Below are positions 10,150 to 20,901 of a stretch of 64,000 bases of DNA, piece after piece. Position numbers and translations under genes: made by a program. The notes beneath the pieces are model-generated. The model was given only the letters and a program-made list of their open reading frames with translations, was not told the DNA's origin and made no database searches. Position 1 is the first letter of the stretch; each line of letters starts with the position of its first letter. Source of the DNA: Terebella lapidaria (taxonomy: Eukaryota > Annelida > Polychaeta > Terebellida > Terebellidae); NCBI GenBank assembly GCA_949152475.1, contig OX424569.1:19877170-19941169 (forward strand), given 5' to 3'.

Positions 10150-11510
10150 CCTTCACCGCCAGCCCATCGTCGGACCCGAGCTCCCTGTCAGGCCTGCGGA
10201 TCAAGCGATATCAGTTGCTCCTGATGGATATCACCATGTTGCTCCTGGCGGATATTGTTATGTTGTTCCTGACGGATATCGTAATGTTGTTCCTGACGAA
10301 TATCACAATGTTGTTCCCGATGGATACAAACCGCCGTACCCCGGAGTGGTACCTCGTCGCGGTGGTCCTGTGCAATATTCCAGAATAGCAGCTCAATATC
10401 CTGGGATAGCAGCTCAATACTCTGGAGTAGCAGATCAATACCCCGGAATAGCAGTACGCCCGAGTGTGTTCGTTAACAGCCCTAGATCTTACAGTCTGTC
10501 ACCGCCGTACCCTCCTCACTCGGAAGGTGTACCGCAAGTGACTCAATCGTACGGGCTCGCTTCACAGGCGAAGCTTCGCCTGTGTCAAGTTGTGTTGGAT
10601 ACTCACCAGCAGTTCACAACGCGACCTCGGAACCGCCAGTCACCGTCACGACTGCGTTTCCCCAGCGGAAGCTGCTACGACTGTGTCCGATGGATCGCCA
10701 GCGAACATCGGTACTCCGATCACTACGGCACCCAATCATGGTACTTCGAACTCTACGACATCGAACATCGGTACTCCGATCTCAACGACATCCAACATGA
10801 GTGCTCCGATCACTACGACATCCAATAACGGTACTTCGAACTTTACGACATCGAACATCAGTACTCCGATCTCACCGCCGGTGGAATCTACGACCGGATC
10901 GCCACCACTGGCAACCGGCAAGACCGCCCAGTGGCGCGCCACCTTCAAGGAAGGCAACTTGGTACAGTACCTGCGCAGCTACGAGCAGTTTACGTCCGCC
11001 TTCACGTATACGGACTTGAATAAGACCACGACTTTCCGCAGTACGCTGCGAGGCCGTGCCGAGGCACTCGCCTTACACATTCCTGTTGACACCTCGTGGG
11101 AAGAGTTCCAATGTCGCTTGCTGGAGGGATGGGAGCCCACACTCCACCGTCAAGCAAAGTGCGACGACTTTCCGTTTATGAAACAGGAACGGAAGGAGGC
11201 CGCAGAATATTACCTTGAGCGGTTACAAGCGCTTGCGGAACAGGTGTTCGATGATGTGACCCCGGAATCTCAGCAAAGAACTGTGATTTCGCAATTCATT
11301 AACGGCCAGCCGGACTATATTGCAGATAGACTATGTGTACTGACGTTTAGTTCATTGAGTGAAGCACTCACGGCTGTTCTAAAAGCGGAAAGCCGAAAGC
11401 AAACAACGAAACGAGAGCGTCAACACGGTGCTTGTGGGGCGCGGAGGACTATGATACGGACTCAGAAATGTCGTGTGCTATCTGACAGATTGACACTGGG
11501 GAAAAGCTAA
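10150..11510 (+). pseudogene. LTR element gag, middle and capsid-like part
   Basis: Gag resumes after LINE-B. First come five 24-bp units (about 10213-10332) encoding octapeptides of the type V(V/A)PDGYxx, then four 21-bp units (about 10369-10452) encoding QY(S/P)xxxA heptads, then Ser/Thr-rich repeats of about 30 bp (10700-10870). The capsid-like segment (about 10920-11400) has WRATFKEGNL, YTDLNKTTTFRSTLRG, the W-containing WEEFQCRLLEGW and a Q-rich helical tail, the usual Ty3/Gypsy capsid pattern. One frameshift lies between the repeats and the capsid region (about 10590-10700). Capsid would package element RNA in cytoplasmic particles. Confidence 0.8.
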
Positions 11511-11863
11511 CTCCCGAATGGGTAGCGGACGCATTTCGGTGTGCTATCAGCGATGAAGCCGGACAGTATGGTGAGGATGCATTGTACTTTGTGTTATGTG
11601 CTACGGCTCAGGCCCGAGGGGACCGTCCTACACTAGCGGGTCGAACTGAAATCTGTTTCTTCTGTGAGAAACCCGGACATCGGTGTATACGGTGTTTCCG
11701 ACTGAAGGATATTCTGGTACGGAATGGTATGAAGCCGTTCGCATCCAGACCGGGTGTCACAGGGAACACTGATCGGACTAATAAGGCTACGCCTAATGCC
11801 AAACCTACCAACGTACCGCCACCCCAGGTCGGTCAAGTACCTGAGAGCAAACCGTCAAACTAG
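11511..11863 (+). pseudogene. LTR element nucleocapsid region with CCHC zinc knuckle
   Basis: The segment encodes one CX2CX4HX4C knuckle (CFFCEKPGHRCIRC at about 11658-11699) followed by a Lys/Pro-rich tail ending in TAG at about 11861. This is the gag nucleocapsid, which binds element RNA. It is out of frame with the upstream capsid segment, which ends at 11510. About 100 bp with stops separate this from the protease duplication. Confidence 0.8.
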
Positions 11864-11969
11864 AGGAGGAAGGAACTGTGGAGCAAGGACCTTCCGATAA
11901 CATAGTACGATAGTAATCGTACCGGCAGCCATAACCATCTTACCGGTCAAATCGGCGCTACCGCCACCG

Positions 11970-13005
11970 GCTGCTAAGCTTCACGAAGGGGTGTGCACTA
12001 AATGCGCCTCGTCGTCTTCCGCTCAAGATTCGCTCCACGAAGGGGTGTCGGAGCCTTTGCAACAGCGCTCACCGCGGAATAAGCGCCACGAAGAGGTGTC
12101 GCCACGCACCGCCAACGGAACTGAAACAGTCAGTATGTCCGAAATTGAATGGATATTGGACGACGGAGGTTTCTATGCCTTTCCGTGCGGACCCGAAACT
12201 AAGCCAGCGACGCTGACACTCCCGCTGAAGGTTCCGTCAGACGATTCGGACGAACCGATCATTATCAATAACAGCCATGCCCCCCATGAGTGTTGGAAAT
12301 TGCCAGTACGCATCGGTAAACGAACTTTCAAGGCAGTGATGGACTCGGGGGCACAAATCTCGTTGCTTCGTCGGGATCTGCGACTATCCGTGATGTCAAC
12401 GTCGGGATCGTCGGGATCCGTGTACATCCGTGATGTCAACGAGGACTCGAGGCCTATCGACGGACGCTTGGACCTTGTGATTCAAGTCGGAACTAAAGAA
12501 ATGTTGGTTACATTTTGTGTAGCCGCAATTCATGACGAAATGATTTTGGGCATGAATTTCTTCCGGCAAACTAACGCCATTGTTAATTATGGCGAAGGAA
12601 CAGTACAGGTTAATAAGGAGATACTGTTCGCGCACAAAGACTTTGAAGCGAATGTCGTACACATGGTTGTACGTCACGCAGGTGGTCGAACTGGTCCCGA
12701 CCTCGAAGGTCAGAGTGCGGCAACACCCGCGCCTCATTCAGCCAATGGTGAACTTTCCCGAGGAAACGGACTTAGTTATGGGGAGGACACTAACCACACT
12801 GAACAGGAAATGTATGAAAGTGACAGTAGTGAACCCCGCGGATACGGGCGTAACTCTGACTCGCTCGGACCCTGTTGCCATTGCGAGTCCTGTGGATAGC
12901 ATCGTAGGTTCACTGCCGAAACCCAGAGAAGAACCAGACATTCCCCGGACGAACAATAATCGTTATGGTGATCTACCGCCATATTTACGTGATATGGTAG
13001 ACCGA
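11970..13005 (+). pseudogene. LTR element protease region, copy 1 of a tandem duplication
   Basis: This aspartic-protease (retropepsin) segment has the active-site motif MDSGAQISLL (about 12338-12367) and the flap-distal MILGMNFF (about 12540-12563). It would cleave the Gag-Pol precursor as a dimer. The first frame stops at 12897-12899, while the downstream protease-RT linker (from about 12720, containing PREEPDIP) lies in another frame, so a frameshift is present. A short 12-bp tandem ('cgtcgggat' type, about 12395-12415) lies just after the active site. The 1,036-bp unit is repeated directly downstream. Confidence 0.88.
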
Positions 13006-14041
13006 GCTGCTAAGCTTCACGAAGGGGTGTGCGCTAAATGCGCCTCGTCGTCTTCCGCTCAAGATTCGCTCCACGAAGGGGTGTCGGAGCCTTTACAACA
13101 GCGCTCACCGCGGAATAAGCGCCACGAAGAGGTGTCGCCACGCACCGCCAACGGAACTGAAACAGTCAGTATGTCCGAAATTGAATGAATATTGGACGAC
13201 GGAGGTTTCTATGCCTTTCCGTGCGGACCCGAAACTAAGCCAGCGACACTGACACTCCCGCTGAAGGTTCCGTCAGACGATTCGGACGAACCGATCATTA
13301 TCAATAACAGCCGTGCCCCCCATGAGTGTTGGAAATTGCCAGTACGCATCGGTAAACGAACTTTCAAGGCAGTGATGGACTCGGGGGCACAAATCTCGTT
13401 GCTTCGTCGGGATCTGCGACTATCCGTGATGTCAACGTCGGGATCGTCGGGATCCGTGTACATCCGTGATGTCAACGAGGACTCGAGGCCTATCGACGGA
13501 CGCTTGGACCTTCTGATTCAAGTCGGAACTAAAGAAATGTTGGTTACATTTTGTGTAGCCGCAATTCATGACGAAATGATTTTGGGCATGAATTTCTTCC
13601 GGCAAACTAACGCCATTGTTAATTATGGCGAAGGAACAGTACAGGTTAATAAGGAGATACTGTTCGCGCACAAAGACTTTGAAGCGAATGTCGTACACAT
13701 GGCTGTACGTCACGCAGGTGGTCGAACTGGTCCCGACCTCGAAGGTCAGAGTGCGGCAACACCCGCGCCTCATTCAGCCAATGGTGAACTTTCCCGAGGA
13801 AACGGACTTAGTTATGGGGAGGACACTAACCACACTGAACAGGAAATGTATGAAAGTGACAGTAGTGAACCCCGCGGATACGGGCGTAACTCTGACTCGC
13901 TCGGACCCTGTTGCCATTGCGAGTCCTGTGGATAGCATCGTAGGTTCACTGCCGAAACCCAGAGAAGAACCAGACATTCCCCGGACGAACAATAATCGTT
14001 ATGGTGATCTACCGCCATATTTACGTGATATGGTAGACCGA
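13006..14041 (+). pseudogene. LTR element protease region, copy 2 of a tandem duplication
   Basis: The unit repeats 11970-13005 at an offset of exactly 1,036 bp, with about seven substitutions seen by eye. One changes TGG to TGA at 13186-13188, a stop in the frame leading into the protease. The motifs MDSGAQISLL and MILGMNFF are kept. The same protease/linker frame break occurs in both copies, so it preceded the duplication. GCTG is shared at the three junctions, suggesting a short microhomology or slippage origin. The linker continues to about 14215. Confidence 0.9.
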
Positions 14042-14613
14042 GCTGGGTTAGCTCCCGAACAGCAGCGCCAATGTGCTAACCCAGTGTACAGGTACAAGGA
14101 CACCTTCATGTGCCCGGACGGACAGTTGGGACGAACTCAAGTCGTACAGCATCGGATTGATACCGATTCGCCAACGACAGCGACGTGTCCCTCAGACTCA
14201 ACAGCATATCATTGTTGAAGAGGTCGACAAAATGTTACGGCTCGTATGTATTGAGCCATCAGACTCACCATGGAGCTCGCAAGTGGTGCTCTTGCGGAAA
14301 AAGAACAGACAGGTACGGTTCTGTGTTGATTACAGACTGCTCAATGACGTAACACGGAAAGATTCGTACCCACTTCCGAACATACAAGACACGCATGATG
14401 CGCTCGCTGGAGCGACGTACTTTTCGGCTATGGATCTTGCCTCTGGATACTGGGAAGTCGAGGTGGACCCATCGGACCGACCAAAGTCCGCCTTTGCCAC
14501 TCGGAAAGGCTTGTACCAATTCAAGGTTATGCCGTTCGGACTGAGTAACGCGCCGGCAACCTTTGAGCATCTCATGGAGACAATTCTCCACGGATATCTA
14601 TGGACTAGATGTA
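14042..14613 (+). pseudogene. LTR element reverse transcriptase, N-terminal half
   Basis: After the linker, which is in another frame, the RT fingers/palm begin: HIIVEEVDKML, SPWSSQVVLL, VRFCVDYRLLN, SYPLPNIQD, the catalytic AMDLASGYW (first Asp at about 14430), FATRKGLYQF and MPFGLSNAPATFE. It ends at GYLWTR, where a DNA transposon begins at 14614. The YLDD box that should follow within about ten residues is not found on either side of that insertion, so it has been lost. Confidence 0.9.
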
Positions 14614-16805
14614 CCGTATTCCCGCGATTAACCGCCCCGGCGGTTATTTTTTTCGAGTACTGTTAACCCCCCGGCGCCAAATCAAACATGCCGTTGATCA
14701 AGCAGAGGCCCTTATTTTTTTAGTGAGGATATATCACTCAGAAATATCGTAGCTAATCTTCCATTTGTTTCATGGCATGTGATGTCAAACACATATCATA
14801 AATAAATGAAAAAAAAACCACGTTCATTGTTTATTTTATTCTTTTTCCTCGCATTTTTTTTTTTACAGTTCGACAATCTCCGTTACACATCATCAGGCAA
14901 TCACAGGCAATACCGCATGAAACCATTCACACAATGTTAGCAATTATACGAAAGCATCATAATGTCAAAGTCACTTAATCAAAAAGTCAGCAAGTGGGAT
15001 GTTGTCGTCTTCCTCGTCACTCTCGTCGACGACGATCTCGTTCTCTGCTACCTCAGCGGTGTCTTCCTCCTCTCCCTCGTCAGCTGGCTGGGCGACCACG
15101 CTGGTGAGATCCCCCTCATTAGTGGTGAGTGTTCGAAGATTCTTGAGGATTTCCCCGCGGGTGTCTTTCAACAGTGCATCCGGCTTGAGCACGTGGATGC
15201 GCTCGTCCTCTGAGTCGAGGGCATTGTCGAGGGCATTGGACACCCCACAGACCACAAACGATTTCTTCACCAGCTCAGTGGGGAGGCTGTTCCACGCCTG
15301 CTTTACCCACAGGGCGATCTGGCTGCGCGAGGTGGGCTTGACATTGCCGCCACGAGTTAATTGCTTCTCATCGTTGGCCATCCACTCCTCATAGAGTTCC
15401 CGGAAGACTACCTTGAAGGGCTTATTCCAACAGACGTCTGGGGCCGGGAAACAGACCAGTGCACCCCCCGGGGATGACTGCAGCCTCTGTTTTTAGTTTT
15501 TTTAGTTTTGCCTTGGTGCTGTCTTGTATGTGGCATCGATACAAGTCCCAGCAGAGCACGCGCTGGCCGAATGCCAGCTTGCCCCAGACACGGTCTAGCC
15601 AGCTGTGTGTAAGGTCCTCGTTCATCCAGCCGTTTTCACTATAAACACACACAACGCCGGTCACTTTGTCGAGTTCTTTGTCTCGGCGCTTCCCTTTGAA
15701 GACGATGAAAGGGGGCAGCTTGGCACCGTTTGCCTTGGCACACAACACAACAGTGACGCGCCATTTTTCATTTCCCGTTGTTTTTACAGGCACCGACTTT
15801 TGTCCCACAAAGTCCACTGTGGTTTCTGCTGCCATGTCCAGCGAAATTGGTGTTTCGTCCATAGCATCAATTTGGGTGAGGGGGAGGTTTTTCCTGAGTC
15901 GTAGGCTGCGAACGTAGTAGATGTAGCTGGCCACTTTCTCAGAAACCTTGGTGGGGATGTGCTGGCTCACGGTTGTTTTATGACGCAACGTGATGCCGTT
16001 TCGTCTGAAGAAATTGCGCAGCCATCCCTCACTGGCTACAAACGGGCCAGTCCCTCCTGCAAATACAATAGCATGTATCAGGTACGGGAAGAAATAATTA
16101 AATAATGCCATGATGTCAAATAGATCCAATAGCATAAAGCTGAAATCTGTCTGATATACCATTCAATTTAATTACATTTGTGAATGAGTTATGCTAGCGA
16201 TATGCAGTATCTATTTTTTTTTGTATGAGATTTCAAACTTGTAATCATTAGAATTCTTGAAATTAATACCTTCATTCGCGAATCTCATGACGGCCTCTTT
16301 CTTCACCATTTTTCTCGTAACACGAAGACGCTGGGCCCTCTGCTGTTCTATCCACTGATAGAGTTCACTCTCCAGTGTGTCAGGCAACGGACGACGGCCC
16401 CCGCCATCAAGACGTCGCCTGGCACTAGTTTTAGGGGATGAGGCCGATGATTTTAGTTTATCTTCCTGCTTGCACCACTCTCTGATGCGTTTGGAATCTA
16501 CACCAAACTTTCGAGCAGTTGCTTCTTTGCTGTTCCCGTCTTTCACAAAATCGATGGCTTGGATTTTGAAATCCAGCGTGTAACTGTGTAATTTTCTTTT
16601 CTTTGCAGAGTCCGTCGCTTCGGGAGAATTTTCTCGTTTCCGTTTGTCTGCCATGATAACTGATCAGATTATGTTGGATTATCTCCGTCTCGCTGTTTTT
16701 ATGGCCATTGTCAGTGACCAGCGAGCCGACTGGCCGTGAGGGCTTCTTCAAACAGTGATAACACCAACCAATCACCACGCTTCATTTACCGAGCCGCGGC
16801 AATAG
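14614..16805 (-). mobile_element. Pogo/Tigger-like DNA transposon, right end lost
   Basis: The left end is CCGTATTCCCGCGATTAACC at 14614, preceded by TA, the usual Tc1/mariner-pogo target dinucleotide. The element encodes a pogo-like transposase on the minus strand. The expected inverted copy of the left end, followed by TA, is not present on the right, where only about 150 bp lie upstream of the transposase start. The right terminus and adjacent host RT sequence therefore appear deleted together. Confidence 0.8.
14971..16654 (-). pseudogene. Pogo-like transposase, split by one probable intron and one frameshift
   Basis: The start is ATG at 16654-16652. Exon 1 encodes a basic nuclear-localisation-like stretch and a psq/Brinker-type helix-turn-helix (HSYTLDFKIQAIDF...KFGVDSKRIREW), then a CENP-B-type second helix region. 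A GT...AG intron of about 213 bp (16269-16057) fits the reading frame, joining at FVASEGWLRNFF. The DDD catalytic core follows: MDETPI (first Asp, about 15855), CWDLYRCH (second Asp, about 15550) and PDVCWNKPFK (third Asp, about 15430). The third is reached only after a one-base frameshift near 15455. The C-terminus is acidic, ending at 14971. It would cut and paste the element at TA sites. Confidence 0.8.
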
Positions 16806-16807
16806 AT

Positions 16808-17440
16808 TAATTGCTTCAGGCGCTTGCCAACCTGGAAGCGGTCCTAGATCGGATACGAACTGTTGGGTTACGTCTGCAACCCAAAAAGTGCGAACTATTT
16901 CAAAGAAAAATCCTATATCTGGGATTTATTGTGAGCGGACAAGGTATCAGGGTTGACCCGAACAAGGTCAAGGCTATTAGGGAATGGCCATTTCTAGGGT
17001 TCGCGAACTATCACCGGAGGTTCATTAAGGACTACGCCGAAATTGCTGAACCTCTTGTCGCACTCACCAGAGGTAAATGTCTCTTCACCTGGGGATCACC
17101 TCAACGGAGAGCCTTCAGGAGGCTACAAGACGCACTGATCAAGGCCCCCAAGCTCGATCATCCTTCCCGAGATGAGGATGATTACTTTATCCTTAATACG
17201 AACGCTAGCGGTTACGCTATCGGAGGTGCGCTTTCACAGTGTGTGAATGGAAAGGAAATACCGATTGGTTTTGCAAGTAAGACTCTGTCACGAACGCAGC
17301 GGAATTACTGCACTACGTACTGTGAAATGTTGGCTGTAGTCGAAATGATTCAGCATTACAGACATTACTTGTGGGGACGGAAATTCCTACTTCGGACGGA
17401 CCATAGCTCATTGCGATGGTTGAAGAACTATAACGATTAG
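16808..17440 (+). pseudogene. LTR element RT C-terminus and RNase H
   Basis: The RT thumb region (LQPKKCELFQ, YLGFIVSGQGI) resumes after the transposon. There is an in-frame gap at REWP/FLGFANYHRRFI, where the usual dozen residues between these motifs are absent. RNase H has LNTNASGYAIGGALSQ, where the usual TDAS catalytic Asp is Asn, and LAVVEMIQHYRHYLWGRKF and RTDHSSLRWL. A stop at 17438-17440 is followed by a frame change. The protein would degrade the RNA strand during cDNA synthesis, but key residues are altered. Confidence 0.88.
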
Positions 17441-18440
17441 CCAAATTACAGCAATATGACTTCCGCATTGAACACCGCCTCGGGAAGCTCCATGGAAATG
17501 CTGATGGACTTTCACGGTTTCATAGTTGTAAACATTCGGATTGTCCCGGACGCCTCATTGTGCCTCTCACGGACCCGGAAACGAGCTCAGGCGAACTTCC
17601 GGTTAGGCGAATCACAGTTGCTCCGGCCGCACCTGAGAGAGACTTCCTGAACAGTGATACGATGACATCACCGGTCTCTTCTCAAATGCTCTCCATACGC
17701 CAAGCGGCTCGTGTGCGTACATTGGATACTAAAATCAGTGGTCAACAGTGGTTGTCGGACTATTCTACTGCTGACATTGTCGCCGCACAGCAGGCCGACC
17801 CCAGTGTCGGGCTGGTACGTCAATGGATAGCAGCCGGAACGAGACCCACCTCGAAAGAAGTCGCCCGTCACGGAGAGGAGTTTAAGACCCTGTTCTCACG
17901 ATGGAATCTACTGGCTCTACAAGATGGAGTCTTGGTATGGAATACAAGGTCTTACTCAAGGTCGTAGGTCACCTTGGAACACAGCGAACTGTCGATAGAG
18001 TCCATCGCCGATTCTATTGGGCGGGTTTATCGTTGGACGTCGCGCGCTGGTGTGCTCATTGTCCTCAGTGTGCGTCGTGTAAGAGGAAGCCAACGCCAAA
18101 ACGGTCGCCATTGACTCAATTGCCGACCGGAGCCCCCTTTGACAGAATTGCATTGGATATTCTAGATACCCACAAAAACACCGGACACGGAAATAGATAT
18201 ATCCTTGTGATTTCGGACTGCTTTTCCAAGTACACGGACGCATTTCCGCTCCGACGCCACACGGCTAGGAATGTAGCTGACGTCTTGGTAAATAGGTGGA
18301 TTGTGTACCACGGAGTGCCGAAAGCCATTCACAGTGACCAAGGTACTGAATTCGAATCCTCACTGTTTCGGAATGTCGTACGCTTGCTAGGCGCCAAGAA
18401 AATACGGACTACGCCCTATCGACCACAAAGCGTACTTTGA
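17441..18440 (+). pseudogene. LTR element integrase: zinc-binding and catalytic core
   Basis: A linker follows from a second frame, including DFRIEHRLGKLHGNADGL-type sequence at 17458-17511. Then comes the HHCC region (HLGTQRTVDRVHRRFYW ... CAHCPQC) at about 17970-18075, frameshifted at about 17960. The core has LDILDTHKNTGHGNRYILVI (first Asp) and HSDQGTEFES (second Asp, about 18330). The frame stops at 18438-18440 just after YRPQS, where the catalytic Glu segment is expected. A small deletion there removes it. Integrase would insert cDNA into chromosomes; this copy lacks the DDE Glu. Confidence 0.88.
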
Positions 18441-19391
18441 CGATTAAATCGAACTCTACTGAATATGCTAAGCGCATTTGTCAGTGATGGCGGAAATGAT
18501 TGGGACTTACATCTACCATATGTGTTGATGGCATATCGCACTTCAGTTCACTCATCTACCGGGTGTACTCCACACCTGATGGTGTACGGACATGAATGTA
18601 ATTTACCAGTGGACTTGGTATTTCCAACGCGTGACCCGGAGCCGCTATCTCCATGCGGACCAGAGTATGTCGAATACTTACGAACTGCCATCAGAACTGC
18701 ACACGGGTTCGCACAGGACCATCTGCAGAAAGCCGCGACCCGTCAAAAATTGGGATATGACGCTCATGCAAAATATCGGTCCCAATTTCAACCCGGAGAA
18801 TTGGTAAGATACTATTATCTACCCCTCACGCAAAGTAACAAATTTGCACGACCATGGACTGGACCCTGGAGAGTTCTGGAACGTGTTACTGATGTGGATT
18901 ATCAGATAGCCCTCGTATCGAACTTACGTAACACACGTGTTGTCTATCTTGACGTCATCAAGTCGTACAAAGGTGATCTACATCATCCAAACTACCGCGA
19001 TAATGTGGTGTCGCCACCTGAGTCGCCGGGTGATGCGAACTCTAAAAACAAGTCATCTAGTGACTCACTGGAGCATATCCGAGCTCTGTATCATCCCTGG
19101 GATGTCACAGTACAAGAGAAGTCTACAGAGACAGATCGGACTATGGATACAGATGTCACGTCATCACAGTTTAAACGCCAACCCATGTCACCGCCCTCGT
19201 CGAACATGAGACGACGTAAGAGGAAAAGAAAATCGCGCAAATTGGACTCGAGTGCCCCACAGCACACGCCAAAGAAACGCGGATCACGACCCGTGATCAG
19301 TTCGGACTCGTCAACGAGTGAGGCTATGCCCCAGCCTGCTCCATACAGCCGCCCTAGACGGACTATTCACCGACCAGCCCGGTTCAGATAA
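18441..19391 (+). pseudogene. LTR element integrase C-terminus and tail
   Basis: The frame continues with NRTLLNMLSAF, AYRTSVHSSTGCTPHLMVYG and a GPY/F-like module (ARPWTGPWRVLERVTDVDYQ, about 18849-18908). A charged tail with a basic run (MRRRKRKRKSRK, about 19207-19242), a possible nuclear localisation signal, ends at TAA 19389-19391. No chromodomain is evident. This closes pol. Confidence 0.85.
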
Positions 19392-20901
19392 CCCTGGCTG
19401 AATTCACTGATTGATAAAATTGATGATGAAATTATGAATGTTGAATGGACTGTGATTTCATGTCTTTTCGATAATTTCTATAATAATATAACAATAACAT
19501 GAACCTATATATTCATCACATTTCTCATGTACTCGATGTCAGTGAGGCACCTTTTTCATATATTTTATTGACATGATGTCATGGAATGAGCATGGTTACG
19601 ATATTGGCCATATAATGTGGTATAATGCATTCGTATATATATCACCGTATTATTCATGTGTGTTGTCTCGCGCACTGTGGCGCACTACCTAAAAAAAAAT
19701 TCATGATCATGTAATTACACCCATGTGTCAGCCGAACAGCCCTGCCGAGAGTGAGATCACTTTGTCGCTGACGAGGTGAAAGGAGAGCCGTTATCAGAGC
19801 AAGCACCGGGATCTACTCCCCCTACGTAACATACAGGGGAACGCGATACAGCAGATTTCGTGTCTGAACCCACCTTTCCACACCAAAGCGCGATCTGTCA
19901 AACACTCTCATTGTAAAACCACTATCAACGCTCCTCGGTAGGGCCGACCCAAATCACCACCCTCACCCCCTCACAGCAATAACCGCGTTCCTCAACCCTA
20001 GGGACTGATGACAATGAACGGACTGTTGAGACTCCTGTAAGCCTAGTATTCTTACTTCTACATTTAATGAACTGAATCGTCTGCTATCGCAATTCGATTA
20101 GCTGTTTACTGTGTGTTAAATCACGAAGATAAGGAACGGAATTAATGTGAAGAGTTCACACGGACTGCATGTAACACAAGTAGACACAAAAGCCGTGATC
20201 GGCACCGCCACAAAACTTTCCCGCGTAAAAACAATAGTGATTGGGAGCACATGAAAAGTGCTGTAACTCTGAATGTACGCCAGATCAACTCGTGATATGA
20301 TTGGATAGTGAAATCCAGGTGCCGTAGTCGGACTTATGGAAATCAGAACGGTGTGTATGTCAATCCACCGCCTTGACTGTTGGCGCGAAAGGCCAGCCTT
20401 TGATGTACAGCGTTTCCTAGGCGACGAGTCCGCCTCCCGCATACACAGGCAGAGACAATTGCATGAAACGAAAAGACGTATATAGATAATAGAGCGCACC
20501 CCCCACCTGGGGATTCTAAGAAGTGATGCTGTCAGCATCTTTGTGTGTACAGTGCGGACTTAGTTGAAAGTTTTTGGGAAGCGGGTCACTTGCTTGCTGA
20601 CCACCGAGCGGATAACACCTATCTGTGGATAATAGAGCGGAATTTAATTGACTGATGCAAGGAATATTCAAAGTGGATATCTAAGCAAAATTCATACATT
20701 TGTGATATAGACGACTGTGTACGGACTGTGGAACAAGTTCCTGTCGGGATAGGAAGTTTATTGCAAACTTTTGATCGGAATACGGAATAACAATCTGTGG
20801 TAGCGGACGGAGTATTCGGTTGTTGCTGACGGATATTACTCAAACTAAGCCGGACTAGAGTGTGTGGGACTTGTGCCTGGAGGCTGCTGTGACACACGTC
20901 A
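19392..20901. other. Spacer between pol and the downstream reading frame
   Basis: About 1.5 kb without a long sensible frame on either strand. Left part AT-rich; from about 19720 it becomes GC-richer with the 'cggac'-rich composition of the element. It could hold a promoter or splice site for the downstream frame, but no clear signal was identified. Confidence 0.5.

Larger units (their letters stand above)
5149..10150 (-). mobile_element. LINE-B (non-LTR retrotransposon) inserted in gag
   Basis: A nearly complete minus-strand LINE of about 5 kb interrupts gag. Its 3' end carries a (TTATC)n tail (as 'gataa' repeats at 5149-5172 on the plus strand). It has ORF1, then an ORF2 with apurinic-type endonuclease and reverse transcriptase. 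ORF1 stays open upstream of its GTG codon at 10094 toward about 10150, so the element is probably slightly 5'-truncated. The exact 5' junction and any target duplication could not be fixed; 'tcaaccgccgcc' at the left and 'tcaccgccagcc' near 10155-10170 are only a weak candidate pair. Confidence 0.88.
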
